The notes under the pieces are model-generated. The model worked only from the letters and a program-made list of their open reading frames with translations. It had not been told where the DNA came from and searched no databases. 64,000 nt of DNA from Gordionus sp. m RMFG-2023 (lineage: Eukaryota; Nematomorpha; Gordioida; Chordodea; Parachordodidae), in NCBI RefSeq assembly GCF_954871325.1, contig NC_088775.1, positions 85,413,561 to 85,477,560 on the forward strand, in the 5' to 3' direction. Positions 1 through 10,301 of this stretch are shown piece by piece. The position numbers were made by a program, and so were the translations under genes. The first letter of the stretch is position 1. Every line of letters starts with the position of its first letter.

Positions 1-600
1 CATTTATTTATAAGCTATTTTTAGTACAAGTAGTAAATATTTTGATAGACAATTAACTAGCTCCAACAAATTGCTATTTAAATTTTTTGAGTATTTTATA
101 TTTTGATTTATGGACACATGACATTAATATTAGAAGTCGGCCAAATATGTTTCCACTCGCCAGAAGGGGGTTGGGTAGAGCAGTGGCGCCACTAAAAAAG
201 ATTTAATGACCTTTTTTAAAGGTAATGTTAAATTTTCAGTGGGCTCTTTAAATATTAGGAGGCTCGAGCAGCTTTTGAGCATAATTTTATAATAATTTTT
301 GTGTTTTTTTTTGTTTTATTTTAACGAGATGTTACTTTTTTTTCAAAGGGGTAATGATAGGCTAATCTCAAAATTAAAATCTTTGTAATTCTGATATATT
401 TATATAACAAATGGGTAGGAAACTACGATTTCGAAGTTTAATTATTAAAATTTGGGATAGTTAATTTTACAATAATTGAAATTTTTAATGCCGGCTTCTA
501 TAGTATAATAAGAGTGAGTTGATGGATTTTTATGAACGAACTTTAGAATGTTTCGAAAAAAAAAATCAACGGCAAATTTAAATCTGATTTCAGTATTTTA
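1..600. other. AP-2 intron, partial, with a hAT-like fragment
   Basis: On the minus strand this lies downstream of the exon ending at 602, so it is the beginning of the next AP-2 intron. No further AP-2 exon could be read here. Around 180 the sequence CAGTGGCGCCACT resembles a hAT terminal inverted repeat. With the GGCTCGAGC motif near 262 it recalls the hAT element at 58692-60732, but no second end or target-site duplication was found. Confidence 0.5.
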
Positions 601-601
601 C

Positions 602-720
602 CTTCGACTAACGATGTTAGAAGTGTAACATTTGCAGCTTTCCTCCTTCCAGCTGGTAAATTAAGTCCTATTTTTTCCAACTTGTCTCTCAAAGTTTTAC
701 CACCGTTTTTAGATTTAGCC
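602..720 (-). CDS. TFAP2/AP-2: AP-2 transcription factor, second DNA-binding exon (119 bp)
   Basis: This exon encodes [20 protein letters not shown] followed by [20 protein letters not shown]. It is nearly identical to the core of the AP-2 basic DNA-binding region of vertebrates and flies. AP-2 proteins bind GC-rich palindromes as dimers in the nucleus and control epidermal, neural and appendage development. The exon is bounded by an acceptor ending TTATAG (AG at 722-721) and a donor GAAG/GTAAAA (GT at 601-600). It enters with 1 nt that completes the arginine codon of the preceding exon and leaves with 1 nt of a split glycine codon, a phase pattern I recall for vertebrate AP-2 genes. The helix-span-helix dimerisation exons are outside the window. 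No stop or frameshift was seen. Confidence 0.95.
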
Positions 721-894
721 CTATAACAAAATAAAATATTTTTTTTTTCAACAAAAATATGAGATGCTCCACAATATTAATAATAAATATGATCTTACCA
801 ACCAAGTGCTGCATTCATTTTTCAAATAAATAATTAATTTGTTAATAAAAAGTAAATGTTATTAAAATTAATTAGAACTTCTAATTTTATTTAC

Positions 895-1108
895 CTTCGA
901 AGCACTCCTCCTAGCAAAGAAGCATTCAAACATTCAGGAGGTGACAACCTTCTTTGTACCTCTCCCACCGTAACCTTGTACTTTGACGTTGAGCTTAATA
1001 AAGATAATCTTCCCGGCACTGAACAGAATATATCGCTTGGTGATACAATGTTTGGAGATATGATTAGATCTTTGTTTTCTATCTTCGGTCTTATACTAGC
1101 CGATGAGA
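895..1108 (-). CDS. TFAP2/AP-2: AP-2 transcription factor, first DNA-binding exon (214 bp)
   Basis: Read on the minus strand, this exon gives a divergent linker ([20 protein letters not shown]) and then the AP-2 block [47 protein letters not shown]. This block is among the best conserved parts of the family, so the assignment is firm. The donor is CGAAG/GTAAAT (GT at 894-893). It splices across a 174-bp intron to the exon at 720 and restores RRAKSKNGG. The acceptor chosen is TTATTAG at 1110-1109, which leaves the exon in phase 1. That matches the 1-nt overhang of the transactivation exon at 19244. A longer open frame runs to 1205 but its extra N-terminal residues are AT-rich intron, not AP-2. 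Confidence 0.93.
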
Positions 1109-1235
1109 CTAATAAATTAATTTTATTAATAACATTTAATATTACAAAATGTTTAGAAAAAATTATTTGATTTGAATAATTAATATTTAAATTAATGTAA
1201 ACCATTCATATATAATCCTTTTTTAAATTTAGAAG

Positions 1236-1323
1236 AAATTCATAGGAAAATCGGTAGGAGTTTACCCTATTTAACAAGCTGGAATCATCCAGCCCCTGAC
1301 AAATTAGTTCTATCCGATTTTCC
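1236..1323. repeat. Small imperfect inverted repeat
   Basis: GGAAAATCGGTAG near 1237 is matched in reverse by CTATCCGATTTTCC near 1310, enclosing about 60 bp. It may be a degraded relative of the foldback MITE at 28909-29141, whose arms also contain a TCCGATTT core. No target-site duplication is evident. Confidence 0.35.
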
Positions 1324-2404
1324 TGCTCTTTCTAATCGACTATAGTAAATAATGTTATAGATCGTATGATCCCTCGAGCTAATTTAGATTTCCTTTTATT
1401 TTTATAATTTATATTTGGGTTGCTAATTTTGATTTGGTAGGCTGGCCTCCTCTACTTATAGAAATCACTTATAAAACGTTTCCCGCGCGACCAGAAATTT
1501 ACAGCATTAAAAAATATGTAAGAGCAGAAAACAAACCATGAATTATTTTACGTTGATTACATTACATTACATTATATACTTAAACTATTATATTGTACTT
1601 TTTCCTTTTAATTATCTTAAAATGTATATAAGATATACAAATAGCTTTATTTTCTTTCTACAAAGAGAAATAAATATCTTATTTGTCCCATATTTGGAAA
1701 ACATTACAATATTAACAATAAAAATTATGAATTTGCAAGACTTGTGTTTCTATAAATTTTGTGATTAATATCATATTTTTTTATTAAAGTGTTTTGCGTG
1801 AATGAATGATAAAGAATGATAAAAAAAAATCTCGTTTTTTCAAATAAAATTGTCTTTTTTTATTGTTTTATATTTTATGAGGAAAATATAATTCCTTTTT
1901 ATTTTATACTTATATAAAAAAAACATAACCTAATTTTATTAATTTTTATAGGAGAATTTTGTGCTGTTATTATAAATTTCTTTTTATCTTTTATAATTAT
2001 TAATATTTTTCTGTCATTATTTACTGATGGCTGAATCTGGAAATTTCTTTCTTCCTTTCTTTCTTTCTTTCCTTCCCTTTTTATCTTTTTTATCTTTCCT
2101 TCCCTGTGTTTCACAGATAAATATTTCTATTATTGCTCTTTTGTTTTTGAAGATTTTTTTTTTCATATTTTCTTTTTAGTCGATCATCATAAGCACATTA
2201 TGCATAAATAATGTGTAAAAAATATTAAATACTTTTCTTGATGACTGAACTGGGCTCATTGCCGGGTGTGAAATTCAGGGAGTTAACCGGATTATTGTGG
2301 AAACTTCTCTCCTAAAAATTTATTTTTTAAGTGATAGAATTATAAATTAGGTTTATTAAGTAGGGGGTTATAATAAACACTATATTTGCGAATATACTAA
2401 CCTC

Positions 2405-2427
2405 TAGTGTTGTTAAAAAGCCCTATT
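2405..2427 (+). mobile_element. hAT MITE left end (fragment) in cassette A
   Basis: TAGTGTTGTTAAAAAGCC at 2405 is the same terminal sequence as the complete hAT MITE at 10774-10968 and sits after the same CTAACCTC flank. The rest of the MITE is missing and the sequence passes directly into GATGGATTTTTTTATAACTC. The identical truncation recurs in copy B at 7704. Confidence 0.65.
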
Positions 2428-2917
2428 CTGATGGATTTTTTTATAACTCAATTTCGAGAATAATATATATGTAAATACTTTATTTGCCAATAAAATTTTA
2501 AAAAACATTTTATATCAAACCAGAATATAAAATTTATATAATCGAATTACTTATTCAATTACATAACAAAATTTTTCATAATTTTATTTAAATGCATAAG
2601 GAAGCTTGTTAGGTTGGTAAGCCTCTCCTTCCCTTTTCAACTATTCCATGATATTTAATTTCATAGTAGAGTAAAAAAAAATATAATTTAATATTATTCC
2701 TTAGTAAATGAATATAATGTGTCTAGAACTGAATTATACGGTGAAAAGCTATCATTATATCATTATTTTTTAAATTCACAGATGAAAATGAAATGTTTAG
2801 AATACAAACAAATTGATTAAACCATCAGTGGAAAAAGATCCCAGCATAATTAACAAATGTGCTGTTAAAATTGTAAAAGAAAGTCAACTTTCATTATTCT
2901 TCCCTATATTATATTAG

Positions 2918-3358
2918 AGGTCTGCATTGGGCAGGTTTTTCGCCCACCCGCCCATACTTTGTATGGGCATGGTCGGGTTTTTTAAATATTTGTATCATTG
3001 GGCAGGTGGCGGGTGGGTTGAGAAAATTTTTTAACTAATGGGCGAGCGTGGGCGGTAAACTTTTGATATTTTTCAGGCGAAATGAGCAGAACAGACTTCA
3101 ATTTATTAAAGTTTTATTTCATAACATATTGTATATGTTTAATTAAAAATACATTTAAATAAATAAATAAAGAGCCAAACCAGCCATTAAAATAATTTTT
3201 AAGCATTAGACGGGTGGGCAGGTTAACCAAAATTTATAGAAAAATGGGCTGGCGGGCAAAATTTGTGAAAAAATTATAAGTGAGCTGGTGGGCGGGTTAG
3301 ATAAATTTCTAAACAACGAGTGGGCGGACTTTGCTAAAAACCCTCCCATTGCAGACGT
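2918..3358. mobile_element. GGGC-rich MITE, copy 1 (in cassette A)
   Basis: A 441-bp element with terminal inverted repeats of the type AGGTCTGCAWTGGGC followed by GGGTTTTT. Subterminal GGGCGGGT motifs alternate with AT-rich interior. Homologous copies at 8242-8671 and 16369-16807 occupy the same place in cassettes B and D, so this insertion predates cassette amplification. The termini resemble hAT MITEs but a clean target-site duplication is not visible. No coding capacity; the open frames across it are by-products of the G/C motifs. Confidence 0.7.
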
Positions 3359-3363
3359 ATACT

Positions 3364-3701
3364 TAGTGATCTGCATCGGGCCTAATTTTTCGCCCGGACC
3401 GGCCAAGCACGAAATTTTTTTATAAATGTTTGCAGGCCCGGCCCTAACCCGAAATTTTTTTTAAAAATAATCATAATCCCGGCCCGGCCCGAATTTATTT
3501 AAATATAGAAATTAATTTTTATAATTACCCAAAATAAAAGACATATGTTATATGTCGTATAGTTACAAAAATCAAATTATAAAATTGATAATTTAGATAT
3601 ATTTAAAAAATTTCCAAGGTCCGACCCAACCCGGCCCGGACCCATTTATTTTAAATAAAATTAGACCCGACTTGGGCCGGGCCTAACTTTGCAGATCTCT
3701 A
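3364..3701. mobile_element. hAT MITE (GATCTGCA family) inserted in cassette A
   Basis: A 338-bp element with ends TAGTGATCTGCA and TGCAGATCTCTA, inverted with one mismatch. It is flanked by CGTATACT (3356-3363) and CCTATACT (3702-3709), an 8-bp target-site duplication with one mismatch, as expected for hAT. The empty site is visible in cassette B (CCTATACT near 8669). Interior CCCGGCCC motifs are scattered in AT-rich DNA. Absent from B and D, so it arrived after the cassettes multiplied. Confidence 0.8.
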
Positions 3702-3856
3702 CCTATACTATATACAACAAGAGAATGATAATATCGTAAAAATAAAAGGAGAGCATAATTAAATCGACATTAATTAATCCAAAACCAATACAATATTTAG
3801 TTTACGAATTGCTTAGACTAAAAAGGTCATGAAAAAGCTAAAAGTATTAGATATAA

Positions 3857-4125
3857 TTATACCATATCATTTTGGGATGGAGAAGTATTTTCCAGGAATT
3901 GAATAAATCTCTGATGTTGATGTTGTAGATGCATGGGAGTCGATGGGCTTCCCTGGTCCAAAGACACACAGCTTTTTGTGATATTATTTATATCGGAAAT
4001 ATCAGAATTTTCCAACATTTCCTGTCGTTCGCTACTTTGGTTCACTATATTGTTATTACTCATAAGTGTTTTGGTATGGTAATCGTTTATATTGTTTCTA
4101 ATAATTGAATCAATACATTTTTGAG
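3857..4125 (-). CDS. Exon-like ORF, copy A (possible alternative AP-2 3' exon)
   Basis: On the minus strand a pyrimidine-rich acceptor ending TTTTTTTTAG (AG at 4127-4126) precedes an open frame reading (A)QKCIDSIIRNNINDYHTKTL, then MSNNNIVNQSSERQEMLENS, and ending NTSPSQNDMV before a stop. The same frame is open at 8824-9092 and 16962-17227 with mostly conservative changes (L/M, Q/H). The first full codon needs 1 nt from an upstream exon, which is the overhang left by AP-2 exon 19835-19244. It could therefore serve as an alternative terminal exon giving an AP-2 isoform without DNA-binding domain. It could equally be a dead exon of an unknown gene carried by the repeat. No known domain was recognised. 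Confidence 0.45.
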
Positions 4126-4188
4126 CTAAAAAAAAGATATAAATTTATACATTTAAAAATTTGGAATTGAAATGGAATAAAAAAAAAT

Positions 4189-4665
4189 CTAATACCAATT
4201 CACACAATAATCTTAACAATAATCACCCAACCCCTGATATGACAACTGAGCAACGCTTCGATGAGAGATCCGAAGAACCCAATAAAACATACATCGATTC
4301 CTTCAACAGTTTAGAAAATTTACAACCGAAAGAGTATCCTTCACCGCTAAACAAAGAATCTCCACCGGCAAAAAGAAGAAATCAGATATAAATTCGAATT
4401 CAGGATCTCCCAATTCGACCACTATATCACAGTACCGAACCGAGGCTCTAGCAAGCACCATGGCTGAATTAATAAACGATCAAGATAAAGGTTGCCTAGA
4501 GGAAAACGAACAAAGCCTTAACGAGAGGAGAGAAGAGAAAAAATGATGGTGGATATGCTACTATGATAAGTTACACGGATCTGCATAACCTTAATCTGCA
4601 ACAGCAAATCGCTGCCCTGGAAACTGTTAACTCTGAACGGATTATCAATAATAATAACATATATT
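4189..4665 (+). pseudogene. Coiled-coil protein relic, copy A
   Basis: Plus-strand reading gives NTNSHNNLNNNHPTPDMTTE, QRFDERSEEPNKTYIDSFNS and LENLQPKE, then, in other frames, a Lys/Arg-rich patch and the piece ELINDQDKGCLEENEQSL. The protein is Asn- and Glu-rich and unrecognised. The frame is interrupted, so this copy is not expected to encode a protein. Related copies lie at 9182-10100, 17294-18250 and, inverted, 18290-19243. It is placed head-to-head with the minus-strand exon-like ORF at 3857-4125. Confidence 0.6.
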
Positions 4666-4970
4666 AAAAATTATATGTAATGTATATTAAATAACAATAA
4701 AAATATATTGTAAATTTTTTCTCACATAGTTAAATTAGATATTTATAGATTTAATAATAAAATTTATATTTTTAAACTAATTAGATAGTTTTAAAAATTT
4801 TAATAATTTATTTATAATTTTTTATAAAACAATAATCATTTTATTTCGGAAATATAATGAGAAAGTAAAGGAGATCGCTAATATGTTTGGGATTAAAAAT
4901 TTTAAACCTAGAGTAGTTTTTAGATACTCCAATCGCTTAAATATTGATGCATTTACGATGAAGATTTTAA

Positions 4971-5015
4971 CCCCCCCCCCCCCCCCCCCATTGATCAATC
5001 CTGGCTATGCCACTG
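4971..5015 (-). mobile_element. hAT right end with 19-bp poly-C tract
   Basis: A run of 19 C (4971-4989) is followed by a spacer and TGGCTATGCCACTG at 5002-5015. Its complement CAGTGGCATAGCCA is a typical hAT terminus. Cassette B starts 3 bp later. I did not find the other end in the AT-rich DNA at 4670-4970, so only the terminus is annotated. Confidence 0.5.
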
Positions 5016-5461
5016 CATAATTTTATTAATTTTTATAGGAGAATTTTGTGCTGTTATTATAATTTTCTTTTTATCTTTTATAATTATTAATATTTTTCTG
5101 TCATTATTTACTGATGGCTGAATCTGGAAATTTCTTTCTTTTTTTCTTCCTCCTTTCCTTCCCTTTTTATCTTTCCTTCCCTATATGTTTCACAGATAAA
5201 TATTTCTATTATTGCTCTTTTGTTTTTTCGTATTTTCTTTTTAGTCGATCATCATAAGCACATTATGCATAAATAATGTGTAAAAAATATTAAATACTTT
5301 TCTTGATGACTGAACTGGGCTCATTGCCTGGTGTGAAATTCAGGGAGTTAACCGGATTATTGTGGAAACTTCTCTCCTAAAATTTATTTTTTAAGTGATA
5401 GAATTATAAATTAGGTGTATTAAGTAGGGGGGTATAATAAACACTATATTTGCGAATATAG

Positions 5462-7696
5462 TAGTCTCCACATCTTTCTTCACTACCCATAAATCTAGGG
5501 AAAATGTGGTATCATGGAGAATTACTCCCAACTTAGTTTTCCCCAAAATTACAATTTCCGACCTGTCAAACTGCCTGACGCACATAGATTCTTTTTCAAG
5601 TATGCTCCCAGACCAATACTTATAATAATTTTTCCTAGACATTATTGAAATGCTAGCCCCTGTGTCGAATAACATGTCGATGTCCCAGTCAACTCTTACA
5701 GTAACTCTCGGACAAGGACAAGGTTCGACTAATCGCTCAGTCATTAAAAACTCATATGTTTTTTAATTGACTGATCAATATTTATTTCATTTGAAACATC
5801 AGTTTCACGAGAATTCACATTTGAACATAAATTCAACTCGGAATTTAGCGGTTCTTTAATAATATTCATATTCTTTTTAACAATATCACGGGGATACCTT
5901 TCCCATTCGAAAGTATTAACATCCCTCTTATCGGAATATTTAACAATACCCTTAGGATATTTCCCCCATCTAAAATTATTAGAATCTTCATTATTTTTAT
6001 TTTTATCATCAGGATAAAAAAAATTTCTGTTAAAACCACGGCTTTTATGAGAATCATATCTCATTTCAGCATGGTTATATAATTTATTACTATTTCGATC
6101 TCCCGATATCCTACCCAATATATGATTACACCTGTAATCATATAGTCAATTTTTGGTACAGTTTATGGGTACATGTCCCGGTTTGTTACACTTAAAACGT
6201 AAACGGGATTTACCATAATTCGATTGTGGAACCTCCAATTTATTCGTGTTGGTACCAGAAATTTTTCTAACATTAGAATTTTCTAGTATCAATTTCCTTA
6301 ACGGAAAACCCTCACAAAAATTTTGTTCTTTGACCACACAGGTCTCTACCTTGTGGGCCTTATACCCACAGCGGGTACATTTCAAATCTTCAAAGATTTT
6401 TTTATTCCAGGAGAAAATATTTTTCCCATCTGATCCCGTCGGAACACATATTTGGCCTTTACCTCCATTACTATTCAAATTAATTAATTTATGTATATCT
6501 TGATAGATGATCTTAATCATCTCTTTCATTTCTTTCAGTTCTCTGAGGATAACCACAGATCTCTCCACCATTTCCAAATGATCATCGTTATTACATTTCA
6601 ACATTTCTGGTCTGCCGTTTTAGATTTCATTTAAAACCTCATTTAAATTACTTTCCAAGACCGATATTTTTTTCCAACAATCAGTCGACACTGAGTGTCT
6701 CTTTTCCAATTACCATATACTTTGGTCGCAACCAAGGTACATTTTCCAAATAAAAATTTCAAAATAATATAAATTAAAGATTTAATTACTATTAATCCTA
6801 ATGTAATTAAATGATGGCCTATATCCAATTCATTAATGTTCTGATACAAAATTTTATAACCCATATCCTTAAGGATGGCAACTTTATTAATAAAACTAGG
6901 CTTAGGATACTTATCGAAATATACAACCATCGCATATTACGAATTTACTTTACTCTAAAATTAATTTATTACAGAAAATCATATTATATAATAAAGCTTG
7001 GGTGTTAATCGAACTAATCTAAAAAATACTTTTCAAACTATTTTATTAATTAAAATTCTAAAAAATTTATACAACAAAAATGATATGATTGCGTTGTGTC
7101 CTAAGGAGAAATACAAAATGTAAAATAAAAATGTGGCTTTTACCTTATAATAACAAATAATTCTGGTATCTAATATCCTATGGTCACGGTCAACAACTAA
7201 CAAAATAGAGAAGAAAAAAACTTACCAAAATCCAAAATATAAAAAAAAGAACTTACAGTAAATCAATAAATCAAAAGAACCCAAAAATGAAGGAATTTAC
7301 AAAAAATCAAAGAGCCTACGTAAAATATTAGAACTTAAAACCAATGGCTTACACAGATATCTCAATAATACTTCGATAACTCTTATAAATCAAACTTGAT
7401 TAAAACAAAATCTTAGAAAAATTAATTCTTCGCTTTTGAAAATTTAAGCACAAATGATATTAATCGTTTTTTTTTATTTTAAGCACACAAAAAAATTAAT
7501 CTTATAATTTTAAGCATAAAAAGAAATTATTTTATAAATTTAAGCATAAAAAAATTAATGATCAAAATCAAATCATTTTACAAAAAACTATATGATAAAA
7601 AATGATATCAAAATACAAAGTTTTATTATTAAAAATGATTGACATTTATATTAATTTTATATAAACAAAAGGGAAAAATATTGTGAACTACAACAC
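5462..7696 (-). mobile_element. LTR retrotransposon gag-protease fossil (Ty3/Gypsy-like)
   Basis: Minus-strand remains of an LTR retroelement. From high to low coordinates there is an N-terminal gag-like region (about 6930-6620), a segment with Cys/His zinc-knuckle motifs (about 6604-6146), a Lys/Asn-rich linker (about 6118-5744) and a retropepsin-type aspartic protease with the DTGAS signature (about 5744-5462). Reverse transcriptase, RNase H, integrase and LTRs were not found, so it is a partial, broken copy with several breaks. It lies inside cassette B; cassettes A and C show the uninterrupted site (GAATATACTAACCTC). No target-site duplication was recognised. The Ty3/Gypsy label rests on the gag-knuckle-protease order and is tentative; another LTR clade is possible. 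It is younger than the split of the cassette copies. Confidence 0.75.
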
Positions 7697-7703
7697 TAAC
7701 CTC

Positions 7704-7726
7704 TAGTGTTGTTAAAAAGTCCTATT
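7704..7726 (+). mobile_element. hAT MITE left end (fragment) in cassette B
   Basis: The 5' end TAGTGTTGTTAAAAAG with the same truncation point as at 2405 in copy A, which shows A and B descend from one already truncated cassette. Confidence 0.6.
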
Positions 7727-8241
7727 CTGATGGATTTTTTTATAACTCAATTTCGAGAATAATATATTTGTAAATATTTTATTTGCCAATAAAATTTTAA
7801 AAAAACATTTTATACCAATCAAGAATATAAAATTTATATAATATTTAATACGAATTATTCAATTACATAACAAAATTTTTCATTATTTTATTTAAATGCA
7901 TAAGGAAGCTATGTATAAAATTTGTTAGGTTTGGTAAGCCTCTCCTGCCCTTTTCCACTATTCCATGATATTTAATTTCATAGTAGAGTAAAAAAAAAAT
8001 ATTATTTAATATTATTCCTTAGTAAATGAATATAATGTGTCTAGAACTGAATTATACTGTGGAAAGCTATCATTATATCATTATTTTTTAAATTCACAGA
8101 TGAAAATGAAAAGTTTAGAATACAAAAAATAAATTGATTAAACTATCAGTGGGAAAAGATCCTAGCATAATTAACAAATGTGCTGTTAAAATTGTAAAAG
8201 AAACGTCAACTTTCGTTGTTCTTCCCTATATTATATATTAG

Positions 8242-8671
8242 AGGTCTGCATTGGGCGGGTTTTTCGCCCACCCGCCCATGCCAGCCCATACTTTGAATGG
8301 GCATGGTCGGGTTTTTAAATATTTGCAACATTGGGCAGGTAGGGTGGGTTGAGAAAATTTTTTAACTAATGGGCGGGCGTGGGTGGTAAACTTTTGATAT
8401 TTTTCAGGCGAAATGAGCAGAACAGACTTCAATTTATTAAAAATAATAGTTTTATTTAATAACATATTATATATGTTTAATTAAGAATACATTTAGATAA
8501 ATAAATTAAGAGCCAAACCATCCATTAAAATATTTTTAAGCATTAGACGGGTTGTCAGGTTAACCAAAATTTATAGATAAATGGGCGGACGGGCAAATTT
8601 ATTGAAAAAATTATAAGTGAGGTGGTGGGAGTGGGCGGACTTTTTGCAAAAAACCCGCCCATTGCAGACCT
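8242..8671. mobile_element. GGGC-rich MITE, copy 2 (in cassette B)
   Basis: A 430-bp copy with ends AGGTCTGCATTGGGCGGG and CCCGCCCATTGCAGACCT, the best-preserved ends of the three. The right flank, CCTATACTATATAC, is the empty site for the extra MITE in cassette A. Confidence 0.72.
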
Positions 8672-8823
8672 ATACTATATACATCAGAATGATAATATCG
8701 TAAAAATAAAAGGAGAGCATAATTAAAATTTCGACATTAATTAATCCAAAACCAATACAATATTTAGTTTTCGAATTGCCTAGACTAAAAAGGTCATGAA
8801 AAAGCTAAAAGCATTAGATATTA

Positions 8824-9092
8824 TTATACCATATCATTTTGGGATGGAGAAGTATTTTCCATGAATTGAATAAATCTCTGATGTTGATGATGTAGATGCA
8901 TGGGAGTCGATGGGCTTCCCTGGTCCAAAGACACACAGCTTTTTGTTATATTATTTATATCGGAAATATCAGAATTTTCCATCATTTCCTGTCGTTCGCT
9001 ACTTTGGTTCACTATATTGTTATTACTCATAAGTGTTTTGGTATGGTAATCGTTTATATTGTTTCTAATAATTGAATCAATACATTTTTGAG
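8824..9092 (-). CDS. Exon-like ORF, copy B (possible alternative AP-2 3' exon)
   Basis: Same exon-like frame as 3857-4125, with acceptor TCTTTTTTTAG (AG at 9094-9093) and an open frame ending NTSPSQNDMV. The stretch HHQHQRFIQF recalls the His-rich style of the AP-2 transactivation exon, but there is no clear homology. Differences from copy A in this frame are few and mostly conservative. That could mean recent duplication rather than selection. Entry phase 1 agrees with AP-2 exon 19835-19244. Confidence 0.45.
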
Positions 9093-9181
9093 CTAAAAAA
9101 AGATATAAATTTATACATTTAAAAATATGGAATTGAAATGGAATAAAAAAATCTAATATCAATTGACACCATTATCTTAAC

Positions 9182-10100
9182 ACACCCAACCCCTGATATG
9201 ACAACTGAGCAACGCTTCGATGAGAGATCCGAAGTACCCAATAAAACATATGTCGATTCCTTCAACAGTTTAGAAAATTTACAACCGAAAGCAGTATCCC
9301 ACATCGCTAAACAAATAATCTCCACCGGCAAAAACAAGAGATCAGATATAAATTCGAATTCAGGATCTCCCAATTCGATCTCCACTAGCAAGCGTCATGC
9401 TTGAATTAATAAACGATCAAGATAAAGGTTGCCTACAGGAAAACGAACAAAGCCTTAACGAGAGAAGAGAAAAAATGTTGGACGGATATGCTATTATGAT
9501 AAGTTACAAGGATCGGCATAACCTTAATCTGCAACAGCAAATCGCTGTCCTGGAAGCTGTTAACACTGTACGGATTATATAAAATATTAACAATGATATC
9601 GATAACGCTAACCAAACTTTCTAAGAGGAGGCTGAGGATCAGATGAGGAAATTGTTCGAAATGAGAGAAAGAGAAAGGCAAATATTTGAGATGGAGTTTA
9701 AACAATTTCAGGAGTCAGCTCATAATTTGCACGGAGCCGAAGGCGGAAGGTACTTGTATATGTTTAGGTTACCTAAATTGTCGCAAGAAAATTTTTTAAA
9801 CATGGAGAAAGAAAGAGGGGACAAGATGAGATGTTTATCAAAGATTGGAATGTTAAAGGGAATGGAGAATTTTCAACAGAAGAACTGGTTACTTTAGAAT
9901 CTAATAATAAAATAATTATGTCGTCTCTCGATAAGCAACATCAAAATTTTCATAATAAAAAAATGAAGCACATGATAGATGTTGCTAAAAAGGATAGCAA
10001 ATATTGAAGCATGACAAGTAATCTTTATTGTCCCACCCATAAAATGATAGGTCAATCAAACAAAAGAAAAGTATTCTCAGCTACTCCACCTTTAACGAGT
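9182..10100 (+). pseudogene. Coiled-coil protein relic, copy B
   Basis: This plus-strand block is longer than in copy A. It starts with DMTTEQRFDERSEVPNKTYV and continues through LNLQQQIAVLEAVN-type and MRERERQIFEMEFKQFQESA segments with heptad-like Leu/Glu spacing, a probable coiled coil. It then carries EGGRYLYMFRLPKLSQENFL and, after the SSLDKQHQ motif, a basic tail with SNKRKVFSATPPL (near 10055-10100). Reading shifts between frames, so it is a relic. I do not recognise the family; a transposon-associated DNA-binding accessory protein is one guess. Confidence 0.55.
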
Positions 10101-10299
10101 GTTTGGAAACTTTTTCAAAATCGATGTACTATTATAATCCTTTTTCTTCATTCTATTAACAGTCTTAATGGCCGGGTTGAATTCCATTTCTGAAGCTTTT
10201 CTTCTAAATTCCTCCCTAAATATTTCCTGATCAAATGGCACCAGAAAATGTATTTTAATCGATGTTGCTTATCGAGAGACGACATAATTATTTTATTAC
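9943..10299. repeat. Asymmetric spacer and short inverted arm of cassette B
   Basis: 9905-9942 (ending CTCGATAAGCAACATC) is reverse-repeated at 10261-10299. The spacer between reads as coiled-coil protein tail on both strands. On the plus strand it gives the KRKVFSATPPL piece; on the minus strand it gives a piece like FDQEIFREEFRRKASEMEFN. The same centre exists at 18101-18406, so one inverted-duplication event preceded copying of the cassette. In B the inverted arm is cut to about 40 bp; in D it is about 0.8 kb. Confidence 0.7.
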
Positions 10300-10301
10300 T
10301 A

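Larger units (their letters stand above)
1931..4670. repeat. Intronic cassette copy A
   Basis: This is the first of three long direct copies in the AP-2 intron. It starts TAATTTTATTAATTTTTATA, with a CTTT-rich tract near 2050, and part I runs to about 2397. Then come a hAT MITE 5' end (2405), an AT-rich stretch, a GGGC-rich MITE (2918-3358), a second MITE (3364-3701), a minus-strand exon-like ORF (3857-4125) and a plus-strand degenerate coding block (4189-4665). The match to copy B is lost after about 4665, so copy A is 3'-truncated relative to B and D. It differs from B and D by private insertions, chiefly the 338-bp MITE. Confidence 0.8.
5018..10299. repeat. Intronic cassette copy B, split by an LTR fossil
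   Basis: The cassette is in the same order as copy A. Part I runs 5018-5461, the LTR-element insertion 5462-7696, then the shared CTAACCTC plus hAT MITE end (7704), the GGGC MITE (8242-8671), the minus exon-like ORF (8824-9092) and the plus coding block. Beyond copy A's end it continues through a spacer (9943-10260) into a short inverted stretch (10261-10299) that reverse-complements 9905-9942. It then abuts cassette C at once. Without the insertion it is about 3.05 kb. Confidence 0.8.

Noticed and set aside
856-1170. Plus-strand ORF of 104 codons overlapping the AP-2 exon
   Set aside because: It is the antisense shadow of the conserved minus-strand AP-2 exon, whose protein match is unmistakable.
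3206-3406. ORFs across GGGC-rich MITEs (also 8238-8465 and 35624-36034)
   Set aside because: They follow G/C-motif repeats in non-coding MITEs; the Pro/Lys/Phe-rich products have no protein character.
5462-7696. A domesticated gag or protease gene
   Set aside because: The segment is broken, lacks host-like splice structure and sits in only one of several cassette copies.
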